DNA of 64,000 bases, from assembly GCA_043764015.1 (NCBI GenBank), contig JAYUKY010000059.1, forward strand, positions 70,383 through 134,382. The letters run 5' to 3'. Of the stretch, positions 1-7,478 are shown one piece after another. Source of the stretch: JANYGM01 sp043764015 (GTDB lineage: Bacteria > Bacteroidota > Bacteroidia > Cytophagales > Thermonemataceae). Made by a program: the position numbers and the translations under genes. Below the pieces are notes generated by a model that was not told the origin of the DNA, made no database searches, and saw nothing but the letters and a program-made list of their open reading frames with translations. Each line of letters opens with the position of its first letter. Position 1 is the stretch's first letter.

Positions 1-1146
1 GCGTTCCCAGCACCATTGACATTTGCTTTGTCAGGTGTGCCAGTAGCAACAGGTGCAGGTTTAGCTGCAAATGCAACATTTACAGGAACAGGTGCAAATA
101 CTAACTTGCTTGCAGGTACAAGTACACTTGCGGCAGGCATACAAGGAACGGTTACTTTCTCTGTAATTGTTACTTTGAATAATGCAACAGCGTTTAACTT
201 TACGAATACGGTTGTAGGAAATGGTACAGGTGCAACAAGTGGCACAAATACTACAGATACTTCTGCATCAGGAACGAATGTTGATACAGATGGAAACGGT
301 CTTCCAAATGAAGGCTCACCAACGCCAATTAGTTTGCCAAAACCAAAAGCGGTTATTGGAGTAAGCAAAACTGCAGGTACGCCAGTCATTCAGCCACAAG
401 GCGGATTTAACGTAACTTATACTATCAAAGTGAAAAATATAGGTAATGTTTCTCTATCAAATGTTAATGTAAAAGAAAACTTAGATATTACTTTTGGTGA
501 TATTGATAGAGTTGCAGGTTATGAAGTGCTTTCTAATACGGTTACAGTATTAGCTCCAAACGTAATGGTAGCAAATACGGCATTTAACGGTAAAGGCAAC
601 GCTACAACTGGTGGTGATACCAATTTGCTAACTGCAACAGGAAATACGCTTGCAGTAGGTGCGGAAGCGACTATTACGCTTACGGTTTATGTGCGTGGAT
701 TTGGTCAGTTCTCTAACCAAGTCATTGCACAAGGAACTGGTTTAGCAGGTGGTATTGCAGTAGATACTTCTGGTAATAATACAAATGTAGATGAAAATGG
801 CAATGGAATTGCTGATGAACCTACTGAAAATGTTCCAACAGTTATCAATGCAAATCCTATTCCTGTGGCTACTGATGTATTTATTCCGCAAGGGTTCTCT
901 CCAAATGGTGATGGACGAAATGATACATTTGTTATTGATGGGTTGAATGGTAGAGGTGCAGATGTCAAAATCTACAATAGATGGGGTAATTTGGTGTTTG
1001 AAAACAATGATTATAAAAATGATTGGGCAGGAACGGCAAATGTAGGTTTACAAGTAGGAACGGATTTGCCAGATGCAACGTATTTCTATATTGTGAAACT
1101 TACAGATGGTAGTAGTTTTGCTAAATACGTGATTATCAAACGTTAA
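1..1146 (+). CDS. T9SS cargo protein, C-terminal part (DUF11-like repeats plus gliding-type sorting domain), 5' truncated
   Basis: The reading frame is open from the first base of the window, so this is the 3' part of a longer gene. The visible 381 residues contain conserved-repeat (DUF11-like) beta-sandwich units rich in Asn, Thr and Gly; the clearest starts near GVSKTAGTPVIQPQGGFNVT and reads YTIKVKNIGNVSLSNVNVKE. The last ~95 residues are a type B sorting domain: FIPQGFSPNGDGRNDTF, then KIYNRWGNLVFE, then a YFYIVKL..KYVIIKR ending. This domain (gliding motility-associated C-terminal, CHU_C type) directs secretion through the type IX system. It is followed closely by a PorP/SprF gene, the usual partner of such cargo. 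The product is inferred to be a large surface adhesin or filament-like protein; its ligand is unknown. Confidence 0.92.
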   Translation, partial: AFPAPLTFALSGVPVATGAGLAANATFTGTGANTNLLAGTSTLAAGIQGTVTFSVIVTLNNATAFNFTNTVVGNGTGATSGTNTTDTSASGTNVDTDGNGLPNEGSPTPISLPKPKAVIGVSKTAGTPVIQPQGGFNVTYTIKVKNIGNVSLSNVNVKENLDITFGDIDRVAGYEVLSNTVTVLAPNVMVANTAFNGKGNATTGGDTNLLTATGNTLAVGAEATITLTVYVRGFGQFSNQVIAQGTGLAGGIAVDTSGNNTNVDENGNGIADEPTENVPTVINANPIPVATDVFIPQGFSPNGDGRNDTFVIDGLNGRGADVKIYNRWGNLVFENNDYKNDWAGTANVGLQVGTDLPDATYFYIVKLTDGSSFAKYVIIKR

Positions 1147-1159
1147 TTTTTAATATAAA

Positions 1160-1197
1160 ATTAGTAGGAATACGTTAAGGCGTATTCTTACTAATTC
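1160..1197. terminator. Palindrome between cargo gene and PorP/SprF gene
   Basis: A 16-bp stem (1160-1175 with 1182-1197, one G-U pair) closes a 6-nt loop 13 nt after the cargo stop. No long T-run follows, so it may be an mRNA-stabilising or partial-termination hairpin. Its core AATACG..CGTATT resembles other dispersed palindromes of this window. Confidence 0.5.
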
Positions 1198-1262
1198 TTA
1201 TTGAAAACTAAACAATCAATGTGTTTCATTTACAATTCACAATTAAAAATTCAAAATTATTT

Positions 1263-2264
1263 ATGAAAAATAATATTCGTTTCATCACAGCTTTTGCAAT
1301 AGCTTTTTGTGCTATTTTGCTTACTAATACAAAAGCACTGGCACAGCAAGACCCGCAATATACGCAATATATGTTTAATTCTTTGGCTCTTAATCCTGCG
1401 TATGCGGGTAGTGGAGAGGTTACGAGTTTTACATTTTTGGGTAGAAAACAATGGGTAGGAATAGATGGAGGACCTACAACGGGGACGCTTTCTTTTGATG
1501 CGCCTTTCCGTAGTAATACAATGGGTGTAGGCGTTAATCTGGTCGTTGATAAAATTGGCGTAGAGAGAAATATTACCTTAAATGCCTCTTATGCTTACCG
1601 TATCAAAATATCTGAAAAAGGAAAACTAGCTTTGGGTATTCAAGGTGGTTTTACACAGTTTGCAGGAGATTATAAAAGTGTCCTTCATTCACCTGATAAA
1701 AGCGTGCCTGATGCGGCATTTATGGATAATGTGAGCAAAATAGCTCCTAATGTTGGTGCAGGGCTTTGGTACAATGATGCTCGTTTTTATGCAGGATTGT
1801 CTGCCCCACGCTTAATAAATTGGCAACTTTCTACTGATGCGCCTGTGGGTGCAAATGGAAACTCTTTTGCAGGTGAGCGTGCCAGACAATTTCGTCATTA
1901 TTTCTTGACTGCTGGTTATGTTTTTGATTTGAAAGGTGGAGATTTGAAACTGAAACCTTCTATTTTGGTGAAAGCTGTACAAGCTGCGCCTATTGCTATT
2001 GACATCAATGCTAATCTTTGGTTTTATGAGAAATTTGGGGTTGGGCTTTCGTATAGAACGGCATCTATCACTAATACTGGCAGGACAGGAGATTCTATTG
2101 ATTTGCTTTTGGAGGCTATTGTTAGTCCTAATTTGCGCTTTGGATATGCTTATGATTATTCTTTGACAGATTTGCGCAATTATAACTCTGGTAGCCACGA
2201 AATAATGCTTAGATATGAATTTACACGTGATATCAACAAAATTCTTTCTCCTCGTTATTTTTAA
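1263..2264 (+). CDS. PorP/SprF family type IX secretion system outer-membrane protein
   Basis: This 333-residue outer-membrane protein starts with a signal peptide ending near ALAQQ, followed by the family signature QDPQYTQYMFNSLALNPAYAGS. Alternating beta strands then run to a barrel-like C-terminus (MLRYEFTRDINKILSPRYF). PorP/SprF proteins sit with the T9SS and anchor or deliver type B sorting-domain cargo; the gene directly follows such a cargo gene, which supports a dedicated pair. The start at 1263 is preferred over the upstream ATG at 1221 because the extra 14 residues are encoded by a repetitive CAATTCACAATTAAAAATTCAAAATT-type leader and would bury the signal peptide. A strong bidirectional terminator follows the stop. 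Confidence 0.93.
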   Translation: MKNNIRFITAFAIAFCAILLTNTKALAQQDPQYTQYMFNSLALNPAYAGSGEVTSFTFLGRKQWVGIDGGPTTGTLSFDAPFRSNTMGVGVNLVVDKIGVERNITLNASYAYRIKISEKGKLALGIQGGFTQFAGDYKSVLHSPDKSVPDAAFMDNVSKIAPNVGAGLWYNDARFYAGLSAPRLINWQLSTDAPVGANGNSFAGERARQFRHYFLTAGYVFDLKGGDLKLKPSILVKAVQAAPIAIDINANLWFYEKFGVGLSYRTASITNTGRTGDSIDLLLEAIVSPNLRFGYAYDYSLTDLRNYNSGSHEIMLRYEFTRDINKILSPRYF

Positions 2265-2288
2265 TTAGGAATTTTGAATTAGAAATAT

Positions 2289-2333
2289 AAAAGGCTTATC
2301 AAATGAAAATATTTTTTATTTGATAAGCCTTTT
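2289..2333. terminator. Bidirectional intrinsic terminator
   Basis: A perfect 16-bp stem (2289-2304 with 2318-2333) with A-run and T-run flanks (AAAAGGCTTATC..GATAAGCCTTTT) lies between the convergent PorP/SprF gene and the YoeB-type toxin gene, so it can terminate both. Confidence 0.9.
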
Positions 2334-2359
2334 TTCATATTACTATGGTGGCTAAACCG

Positions 2360-2617
2360 TTAATAATGCCCTTTCATAGAAAGTATAGTAACAAACTCGT
2401 CACTTACTTCATAAATAATTCTATGTTCTTTATCAACTCTACGAGACCAACAACCCGCAAGATTATGTTTTAGTGGCTCTGGCTTACCAATTCCTTCAAA
2501 AGGCGTTTCAATGATTGATTCTAGTAGTTTACGTATTTTTTTAAGAAGAATGACTTTATTTATTTTTTTCCAATAAGCTAAATCTTCTGTAGCTTGTAAA
2601 GTATATTCTATTTCCAT
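2360..2617 (-). CDS. YoeB/Txe-type toxin (mRNA interferase) of a type II toxin-antitoxin pair
   Basis: This 85-residue RelE-superfamily protein matches the length of YoeB toxins. It carries their landmarks: an N-terminal YTLQATEDLAYWKK segment, a central KIRKLLESIIETPFEGIGKPEPLK segment, and the C-terminal SRRVDKEHRIIYEV with the final KGHY. In characterised YoeB these C-terminal Arg, His and Tyr residues cleave mRNA at the ribosome. Its start overlaps the antitoxin stop by 10 nt, the usual antitoxin-first order. The toxin looks intact and is presumably active when not bound by its partner. The assignment rests on recognised motifs. Confidence 0.9.
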   Translation of the reverse strand: MEIEYTLQATEDLAYWKKINKVILLKKIRKLLESIIETPFEGIGKPEPLKHNLAGCWSRRVDKEHRIIYEVSDEFVTILSMKGHY

Positions 2618-2820
2618 ATCTCATCCAAGTCTATTTTTACCGTTTTACCTTCTGTGGCTTGTTTTCTGCTTTTTTGTATTTTAGCAACAAAATCAGGGTC
2701 GTAAGGTGATTCTTGGGCTACTTCAAATTTTATTTTTAATGCTTCAAAAAAAGCCGTAATTATGTTTAATTCATTCGCATTTGTTGGGTGGGCAATAAGT
2801 ACATTTTGTGGTTTCATCAT
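2608..2820 (-). CDS. Antitoxin, DUF2683-like, partner of YoeB-type toxin
   Basis: This 70-residue protein reads as a Bacteroidota antitoxin: an N-terminal VLIAHPTNANELNIITAFFE fold, a middle ESPYDPDFVAKIQKS motif and a tail EGKTVKIDLDEIWK. DUF2683 proteins are known partners of YoeB/Txe toxins in this phylum. The C-terminal tail is expected to wrap the toxin, and the N-terminal part to dimerise and possibly bind the operon promoter. It is translationally coupled to the toxin by a 10-nt overlap. The start carries tandem ATG codons (MM), so the true start could be 3 nt downstream. Confidence 0.85.
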   Translation of the reverse strand: MMKPQNVLIAHPTNANELNIITAFFEALKIKFEVAQESPYDPDFVAKIQKSRKQATEGKTVKIDLDEIWK

Positions 2821-2885
2821 TTTTATTTTAAATTATTTGTTGGTATCAATTAAATATTTTTTCCCATTTCACTTCGTTTATTTTA

Positions 2886-2893
2886 CAAATATA
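2886..2893 (-). promoter_or_regulatory. Putative -7 element of the toxin-antitoxin operon
   Basis: The minus strand reads TATATTTG, an exact match to the Bacteroidota TAnnTTTG -7 element, about 65 nt before the antitoxin start. No clear TTTG -33 element lies at the expected distance. Confidence 0.5.
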
Positions 2894-2981
2894 CAGAATT
2901 TTTGCTAAATTGAAAATCATATTATGGAATGATTTTTGTTGTTAAAACACTAAATTTTATATCTCTCAAAATATTATCACT

Positions 2982-3749
2982 ATGAAAAAAACTAACTATT
3001 CTATCCAAATAGACAATCCTTGTGAGGAAAATTGGAATACAATGACCAAAACGGACAAAGGTAAGTTTTGCGCTATGTGTGAGAAAAATGTAATAGATTT
3101 CAGTAAACTAACTGATAATGAAATACTTAAAATAATAGAAAGTAACACAAACGGTAATAAAAATCTTTGTGGACGTTTTACGAAAACGCAATTAAATAGG
3201 GTTTTGATAGATACTAATCCGCAAACTAACCCAAAATTATATCAACTTTTGGCTGGGCTTTTGTTGTTTTCTACTGCTACCAATGCAAATGCAGAAAATG
3301 GAAAACCTAAAATAGAGAATTTTGAAACAGAAACCAGAAATCCAATTATTTTGGAAAATGATACTCTTCCAAAAAATAAAAACCAAACTGATTTTACCAT
3401 TACAGGAAAAATAACTGATACTAAAAAAGAGGCAATTCCTGGCGCAAATATATTTTTGAAAAGTAATAAACAAGTGGCAACTATTTCCAATGATAATGGA
3501 GAATTTAGCTTGAATATTCCTAGTCATTTAGTTGAAGGTACTATTACTTTGATAATTGAGGCGGCTATTTTTGTAGAAGCAACATTTATGATTTGTAAAA
3601 AAGATATTGAGAGTAGAAAAGTTTTTTCAATAGAATTGAAAGAAGATACTGACTTGGAGCAAATAACTATATCAGCAGGAATGATTTATTTTAAAGACCT
3701 AAAGCCAAAATCTCGCAAATGGTGGCAATTCTGGAAACGCAGAAGATAA
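2982..3749 (+). CDS. Carboxypeptidase-like regulatory-domain protein with N-terminal Cys motif
   Basis: This 255-residue protein begins with a Bacteroidota-typical cysteine-rich module: PCEENWNTM, then GKFCAMCEKNVIDFS, then LCGRFTKTQLNR. A hydrophobic segment follows (about residues 85-100, YQLLAGLLLFSTATNANA). A carboxypeptidase-regulatory-like beta sandwich occupies about residues 137-215 (FTITGKITDTKKEAIPGANI). The tail is basic (RKWWQFWKRRR). The N-terminal module is common in membrane-anchored Bacteroidota proteins of unknown role. The placement suggests cytoplasmic N-terminus, one membrane span and periplasmic beta domain. No enzymatic motif is visible. Confidence 0.75.
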   Translation: MKKTNYSIQIDNPCEENWNTMTKTDKGKFCAMCEKNVIDFSKLTDNEILKIIESNTNGNKNLCGRFTKTQLNRVLIDTNPQTNPKLYQLLAGLLLFSTATNANAENGKPKIENFETETRNPIILENDTLPKNKNQTDFTITGKITDTKKEAIPGANIFLKSNKQVATISNDNGEFSLNIPSHLVEGTITLIIEAAIFVEATFMICKKDIESRKVFSIELKEDTDLEQITISAGMIYFKDLKPKSRKWWQFWKRRR

Positions 3750-3780
3750 GTAAAAGTATATTCCCACCTTGTTATTTCTC

Positions 3781-4232
3781 TTATTCAACTGGTAAAAATG
3801 AATATTCAGCTTTCAAAAATACTTGTTTGCCTAGATAAACAATTTATTCAACGGCTAAAAATTAATATTCACCTAAAATATGCTCAAAGAAAAATAACAT
3901 TTTAGTATATTTGTTTTAGTAAAAAGGTTAAAAACTTTTCATAAAAGATAGTTTTTAGTGGTGTTAACGTAGTCTGTTGACTACATAAAAAGGCTAGTGC
4001 ATTGCACTAGCCTTTTTTTATGTATTTTTTGAAAATATCTTATGTACTTTGAATTTTGAAGTGAATAAATGAAAAATTTATTTTTTACAATAATTTAGTA
4101 ATCAAAATTTTACATTCGTATTTCGTCCTTCTTACCTCGTACTTAGCTTTAAACGGTGAATAGCTAAAAATTGTATTATTCTAATATAACCAATAAAAAA
4201 TGTTATTCAGCGAGTAAATCAAAATATTCACC
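3781..4232 (+). repeat. Three degenerate ~30-nt repeats upstream of the sRNA-like copies
   Basis: Copies at 3781-3810, 3844-3873 and 4203-4232 share the pattern TTATTCA[AG]C then a short variable part, AAAA, and AATATTCACC (or CAGC). The first two lie 63 nt apart, before sRNA-like copy 1; the third precedes copy 2. They may be binding sites for a regulator or remnants of the duplicated unit. Confidence 0.55.
3906..4016 (+). ncRNA. Small RNA candidate, copy 1 of 3
   Basis: A conserved 39-nt box at 3946-3984 starts AGATAGTTTTTAGTGGTGTT. It ends in a perfect 6-bp hairpin, GTAGTC-TGTT-GACTAC (3969-3984). Four nt later comes an intrinsic terminator: stem 3988-4000 with 4004-4016, 3-nt loop, then a T-run. 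A TATATTTG -7 element at 3906-3913 predicts a start near 3920 and a transcript of about 97 nt. No ORF of useful size fits. The same architecture occurs twice more downstream, with sequence differences that keep the pairing. It is not a family I recognise. Confidence 0.75.
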
Positions 4233-4263
4233 TAAAAACACAAAAAAGCATCTCTAAATGTAA

Positions 4264-4407
4264 GATATTTGTATCAGAAATAAGGCAAAAGAAATGAAAA
4301 AGGAAGTTTGGTTTTTTATAAAGGTAGTTTTTAGTGGTGTTTTAGTAGTCTGTTGATTACAATAAAAGGGCTAAAAAGCAACTTCTTATGATGTATTAGC
4401 CTTTTTT
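4264..4407 (+). ncRNA. Small RNA candidate, copy 2 of 3
   Basis: The 39-nt box recurs at 4322-4360. Its hairpin is GTAGTC-TGTT-GATTAC: the C-to-T change against copy 1 turns a G-C pair into G-U and keeps the stem. The terminator (4364-4374 with 4396-4406, GGCTAA/TTAGCC core, then T-run) has a larger loop than in the other copies. A near-consensus -7 element GATATTTG at 4264-4271 sits in a 30-nt segment repeated before copy 3. The predicted transcript is about 130 nt. Confidence 0.72.
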
Positions 4408-4503
4408 AAACTAAAAATTTTACTGCAACTCGTAAAGTATATCATTTAACGAGAAATTTTAGGCATTCAAATAAAACTAAACTAATTAAATTCTTAATGT
4501 AAG

Positions 4504-4668
4504 ATATTTGCACCAGAATTAAGCAGAAAAGATAAATCAGTCATTAAAATAACAAAAGAATAACAACAAATAAACAATATAGATATAATTATACAAAGAT
4601 AGTTTTTAGTGGTGTTTTAGTAGTCCGTTGACTACACGAAAGGGTTAATGCGTTGCGTTAGCCTTTTT
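4504..4668 (+). ncRNA. Small RNA candidate, copy 3 of 3
   Basis: The box recurs at 4597-4635 with hairpin GTAGTC-CGTT-GACTAC (only the loop differs from copy 1). The terminator pairs 4639-4651 with 4655-4667; it differs from copy 1 at several stem positions but stays paired through A-U and G-U substitutions, then ends in a T-run. The segment TGTAAGATATTTG..CCAGAA..TAAG at about 4499-4524 is shared with copy 2 and is exactly 240 nt away from it. The predicted transcript is about 150 nt and ends 30 nt before the helicase promoter element. Confidence 0.72.
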
Positions 4669-4696
4669 TATTTTCGTTTAAACCCTAAATTTATTG

Positions 4697-4704
4697 TATA
4701 TTTG
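4697..4704 (+). promoter_or_regulatory. Putative -7 element of the helicase gene
   Basis: TATATTTG matches TAnnTTTG, 50 nt before the chosen helicase start. No good -33 element was found. Confidence 0.5.
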
Positions 4705-4727
4705 TAAAAATTCTTACTGTATTTACT

Positions 4728-4750
4728 TCACACCTCATATTTCACACCTC
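4728..4750 (+). repeat. Single-arm heptamer-type repeat before helicase start
   Basis: The sequence contains TTCACACCTCA twice, separated by TAT, and ends directly against the helicase ATG. It is one arm of the heptamer-stem family listed at 6169, 32451, 41044 and 44577. Confidence 0.6.
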
Positions 4751-4753
4751 AAA

Positions 4754-6169
4754 ATGCAGCCTTCTGAACTTATCAAAAAAAATATTCCCTACACGCTCAC
4801 TACAGAGCAAGATGAGCTTTTAGTGCTACTTGATACTTTCATAACTGCCAAAAATACCCAAAGAAGTGCTTTTTTGATTAAGGGTTATGCAGGTACAGGT
4901 AAAACAATGATTATTAGTGAGTTAGTGCAGGTTGTTAAAAATTTTGGTTATAAAACTGCCCTAGTTGCACCCACAGGACGTGCTGCAAAAGTGCTTGCTA
5001 CTTACTCAAAAAAGCGTGCCTACACTATCCATAAGAAGATTTATAGACAAACCGACACCAATGGTGGCGGACTTGTGTTCCAACGTATGCCCAACGTTGC
5101 TGAAAACACTATTTTTATTGTTGATGAGGCTTCTATGATTTCGGATAAGGCTGAGTTTGGCAAAAAAAGTCTGCTGGAAGACCTGATTAGCTTTGTTTTC
5201 TCTAATATTTATGCAAATAATAAAATATTGTTCATAGGTGATAATGCCCAACTTCCGCCTGTTGGAGAAACGGAAAGCCCTGCCCTGCAAGAGGATTTTT
5301 TGCGGGCAAGTTACGGCTTAGATATTACCTTTAAACAGCTTACGCAAGTAATGCGACAAGAAAAAGAAAGCGGAATTTTGCATAATGCCACACAATTACG
5401 AGAGAATATTGTTAAGGAAAACTACAAACTTAACTTCAAAACCAAAGGTTTTAAAGATTTTTATAAAATGACTTCTGAACGTTTGGAAGATGGTTTGGTG
5501 TATGCCTACAACAAATATGGCGCAAAAAATACCATTGTCGTTTGTCGTTCTAATAAAACCGCAAATCAGTACAATCAGTATATTAGAAAGGTGATTAGGG
5601 GAGCAGAGGAGGAAATAGAGTTGGGGGATTTGCTGATGATTGTCAAAAATAATTATTCTGTTTTGCAAAATGAAGATGATAGCATAGGTTTTCTGGCAAA
5701 TGGTGATTTTGTGGAGATAATAAAAGCTGGGAATTTTGAAGAAAAATATGGTTTGCGCTTTGTAACGCTTAATTTACGTCTTTTGGATTACCCTGATTCT
5801 GAACCATTTGAGGCAAAAGTAATGCTTGATACGCTTTACACAAATACACCTTCTTTGCCACAAGAAGACTATCAAAAGCTAATGGAAGCCGTTAAACTAG
5901 AGTATGCAGACATTACGCAAGTAAAAAAGCGTAATGAGGCACTTAAAGCGGATTTATATATGAATGCTTTGCAGGTAAAATTTGCGTATGCGCTCACTTG
6001 TCATAAGTCGCAGGGTGGGCAATGGGACGCTATTTTTGTAGAACAAGGCTACCTTACTGATGATAATTTGAATTTGGAGTTTTTGCGTTGGCTTTATACA
6101 GGCGTTACTCGTGCTACAAAAGAGGTTTTTTTAGTAAATTTCCACGAACGCTTTTTTGATAACGCTTGA
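4754..6169 (+). CDS. ATP-dependent RecD/Pif1-like helicase (superfamily 1B)
   Basis: This 471-residue protein has Walker A GYAGTGKT at residues 44-51, a conserved APTGRAAKVL motif, Walker B IFIVDEASMIS, and motif III ILFIGDNAQLPPVG. The UvrD_C_2-type C-terminal region reads YALTCHKSQGGQWDAIFVE and WLYTGVTRATKEVFLVN. This is the layout of short RecD2/Pif1-like 5'-3' helicases; no RecB/RecC-like partner is nearby. A DNA-repair or replication-fork role is inferred from family membership. The ATG at 4754 is preferred to 4694 because the intervening 20 codons are encoded by the heptamer repeat (FTPHISHLK). The stop lies against another such repeat. Confidence 0.9.
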   Translation: MQPSELIKKNIPYTLTTEQDELLVLLDTFITAKNTQRSAFLIKGYAGTGKTMIISELVQVVKNFGYKTALVAPTGRAAKVLATYSKKRAYTIHKKIYRQTDTNGGGLVFQRMPNVAENTIFIVDEASMISDKAEFGKKSLLEDLISFVFSNIYANNKILFIGDNAQLPPVGETESPALQEDFLRASYGLDITFKQLTQVMRQEKESGILHNATQLRENIVKENYKLNFKTKGFKDFYKMTSERLEDGLVYAYNKYGAKNTIVVCRSNKTANQYNQYIRKVIRGAEEEIELGDLLMIVKNNYSVLQNEDDSIGFLANGDFVEIIKAGNFEEKYGLRFVTLNLRLLDYPDSEPFEAKVMLDTLYTNTPSLPQEDYQKLMEAVKLEYADITQVKKRNEALKADLYMNALQVKFAYALTCHKSQGGQWDAIFVEQGYLTDDNLNLEFLRWLYTGVTRATKEVFLVNFHERFFDNA

Positions 6170-6250
6170 TGAGGTGTGAGGTTTGAAGTGTGAGGTGTGA
6201 AGTAAATACATTGTTTACGACAAAAAACATCTCACACTTCACACCTCACA
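6169..6250. repeat. Palindromic heptamer-stem element with AAATACATTGTTT core
   Basis: The left arm is a run of GAGGTGT/GAAGTGT-like heptamers (6171-6203) and the right arm the complementary CTCACAC/TTCACAC run (6230-6249). The loop 6204-6227 contains AAATACATTGTTTACGACAA. It lies between the convergent helicase and cdsA genes and forms a long hairpin, perhaps a terminator for both. Related elements with the same loop core occur at 32451 and 44577. Confidence 0.8.
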
Positions 6251-6252
6251 AG

Positions 6253-7113
6253 CTACCAACCAAATTTTTCTATCAAAATCAAAAAAGTAGCCACAAAAGG
6301 AGCTGCAATCAAAAGTCCATCAAATCTATCTAAAAGCCCTCCGTGACCAGGAATAAGGCTTCCAGAATCTTTGACATTGATACTACGTTTTAGCATAGAC
6401 TCTACAAGGTCGCCAAGTGAGCCAATAATTACCATTATCAGACTAATTATCAGCCATTCCCACAAACGTAAATCCTTGAAAAACAAAGAAATAACATAAG
6501 CAACTGCCAAAGAAAGGACTGCTCCGCCAATAGTGCCTTCCCACGTTTTTTTAGGAGAAATACGCTCAAAAAGTTTGGTTTTACCAAAATTCTTACCTGC
6601 AAAATATGCGCCAGTATCACTCGCCCAAAGCAAAAAAAGTGTTCCTAAAACTACTTGATAATGGTATTTGTGGTGTATCAAACCTGTTTCTTCATTATGA
6701 TTAGCAGAAAAAGCAATAACAATCATCATACAATAAGGAAACGCCACATACAAAATCCCTAAAAAAGTGTAAGCAATGCTTTGGAAAGGGTTTGGGTCGT
6801 TTTTGTCATACAATTTGATGATAAAAGTAAGCATCAAAATAGGCAACAAAACAAACTCCACACTAAGCATATCAGAAAAGAAAATACCTGCAAAAAGCCC
6901 CGCACCTACGACTGTACCATATATACGCATAGGTTTTGCGCCTGCACCCAAGAGTAAGCCGTAAAATTCCCATAAACTTAATACATTGATAATAAAGAAG
7001 ATAGCAAAAAAACTCCACTGACTAGCATAAATGCCACCAATAAGGAGTGCGCCACCTATTACGCCTGCAATGATGCGCTGGGTGAGGTTGGAAGAGTTAG
7101 CTAAAATTGACAT
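6253..7113 (-). CDS. cdsA: Phosphatidate cytidylyltransferase (CDP-diacylglycerol synthase)
   Basis: This 286-residue polytopic membrane enzyme makes CDP-diacylglycerol from phosphatidate and CTP, the branch point of phospholipid synthesis. The family signature is complete near the C-terminus: SMLKRSINVKDSGSLIPGHGG followed by LLDRFDGL. An upstream SPKKTWEGTIGG motif is also diagnostic. About seven to eight hydrophobic spans are visible, starting at residues 12-32. The start overlaps the stop of the upstream DUF2007 gene by 17 nt, indicating translational coupling. Confidence 0.95.
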   Translation of the reverse strand: MSILANSSNLTQRIIAGVIGGALLIGGIYASQWSFFAIFFIINVLSLWEFYGLLLGAGAKPMRIYGTVVGAGLFAGIFFSDMLSVEFVLLPILMLTFIIKLYDKNDPNPFQSIAYTFLGILYVAFPYCMMIVIAFSANHNEETGLIHHKYHYQVVLGTLFLLWASDTGAYFAGKNFGKTKLFERISPKKTWEGTIGGAVLSLAVAYVISLFFKDLRLWEWLIISLIMVIIGSLGDLVESMLKRSINVKDSGSLIPGHGGLLDRFDGLLIAAPFVATFLILIEKFGW

Positions 7114-7303
7114 TGTCGTTGATTATTTGTGTGGCAATTTCTGTATCTACGTCATTGATATAGACCTCATACTCGCCAAAGTGATAAGATGTATCTTGTT
7201 TATTGATAATTGTAGCAAAAATGCCTTCTCCCACAAGTACCATTTTGACTATTTCTGCCTCGTGTTGTAAGCTAGAACTATATATTTTTGTCCATTTTAC
7301 CAT
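7097..7303 (-). CDS. DUF2007-like small protein
   Basis: This 68-residue soluble protein reads WTKIYSSSLQHEAEIVKMVLVGEGIFATIINKQ near the start, the pattern of DUF2007 (putative signal-transducing) proteins, with a small ferredoxin-like alpha/beta fold. Its biochemical role is unknown. It overlaps the start of cdsA by 17 nt and is probably first in a two-gene operon with it, an arrangement common in Bacteroidota. Confidence 0.8.
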   Translation of the reverse strand: MVKWTKIYSSSLQHEAEIVKMVLVGEGIFATIINKQDTSYHFGEYEVYINDVDTEIATQIINDNVNFS

Positions 7304-7336
7304 TTTTTGCTATGTTTTTTATTTTGCTAAGGCAAT

Positions 7337-7474
7337 CTTCACGAATAGTCGGAGACTTTCGTGAAGATAATTAGCTACGTAGAAATTATTTTGAGCATAA
7401 AAAAGAAAAGCTCTTTTACATACTTGATTTTTATATATAAATAACTTCACGAAAGTCTGTGACTATTCGTGAAG
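7337..7474. repeat. Inverted repeat with 30-nt arms, each arm itself palindromic
   Basis: Arm 7337-7366 (CTTCACGAATAGTC..TTTCGTGAAG) and arm 7445-7474 (CTTCACGAAAGTCT..ATTCGTGAAG) are reverse complements at 28 of 30 positions. Each arm can also fold on itself. The spacer of 78 nt is AT-rich. It lies between the dehydrogenase and DUF2007 genes, both on the minus strand. Confidence 0.8.
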
Positions 7475-7478
7475 TATA

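Noticed and set aside
1812..2198. 128-aa minus-strand ORF inside the PorP/SprF gene
   Set aside because: Antisense shadow of a clear outer-membrane protein gene; no family features.
3946..4635. The three repeated boxes as a CRISPR array
   Set aside because: Repeats are 39 nt but spaced 376 and 275 nt apart, each followed by its own terminator; no regular spacers and no cas genes.
3906..4668. The sRNA copies as a retron msr-msd or group II intron fragment
   Set aside because: No reverse-transcriptase gene nearby and no msr/msd-type inverted a1/a2 pair.
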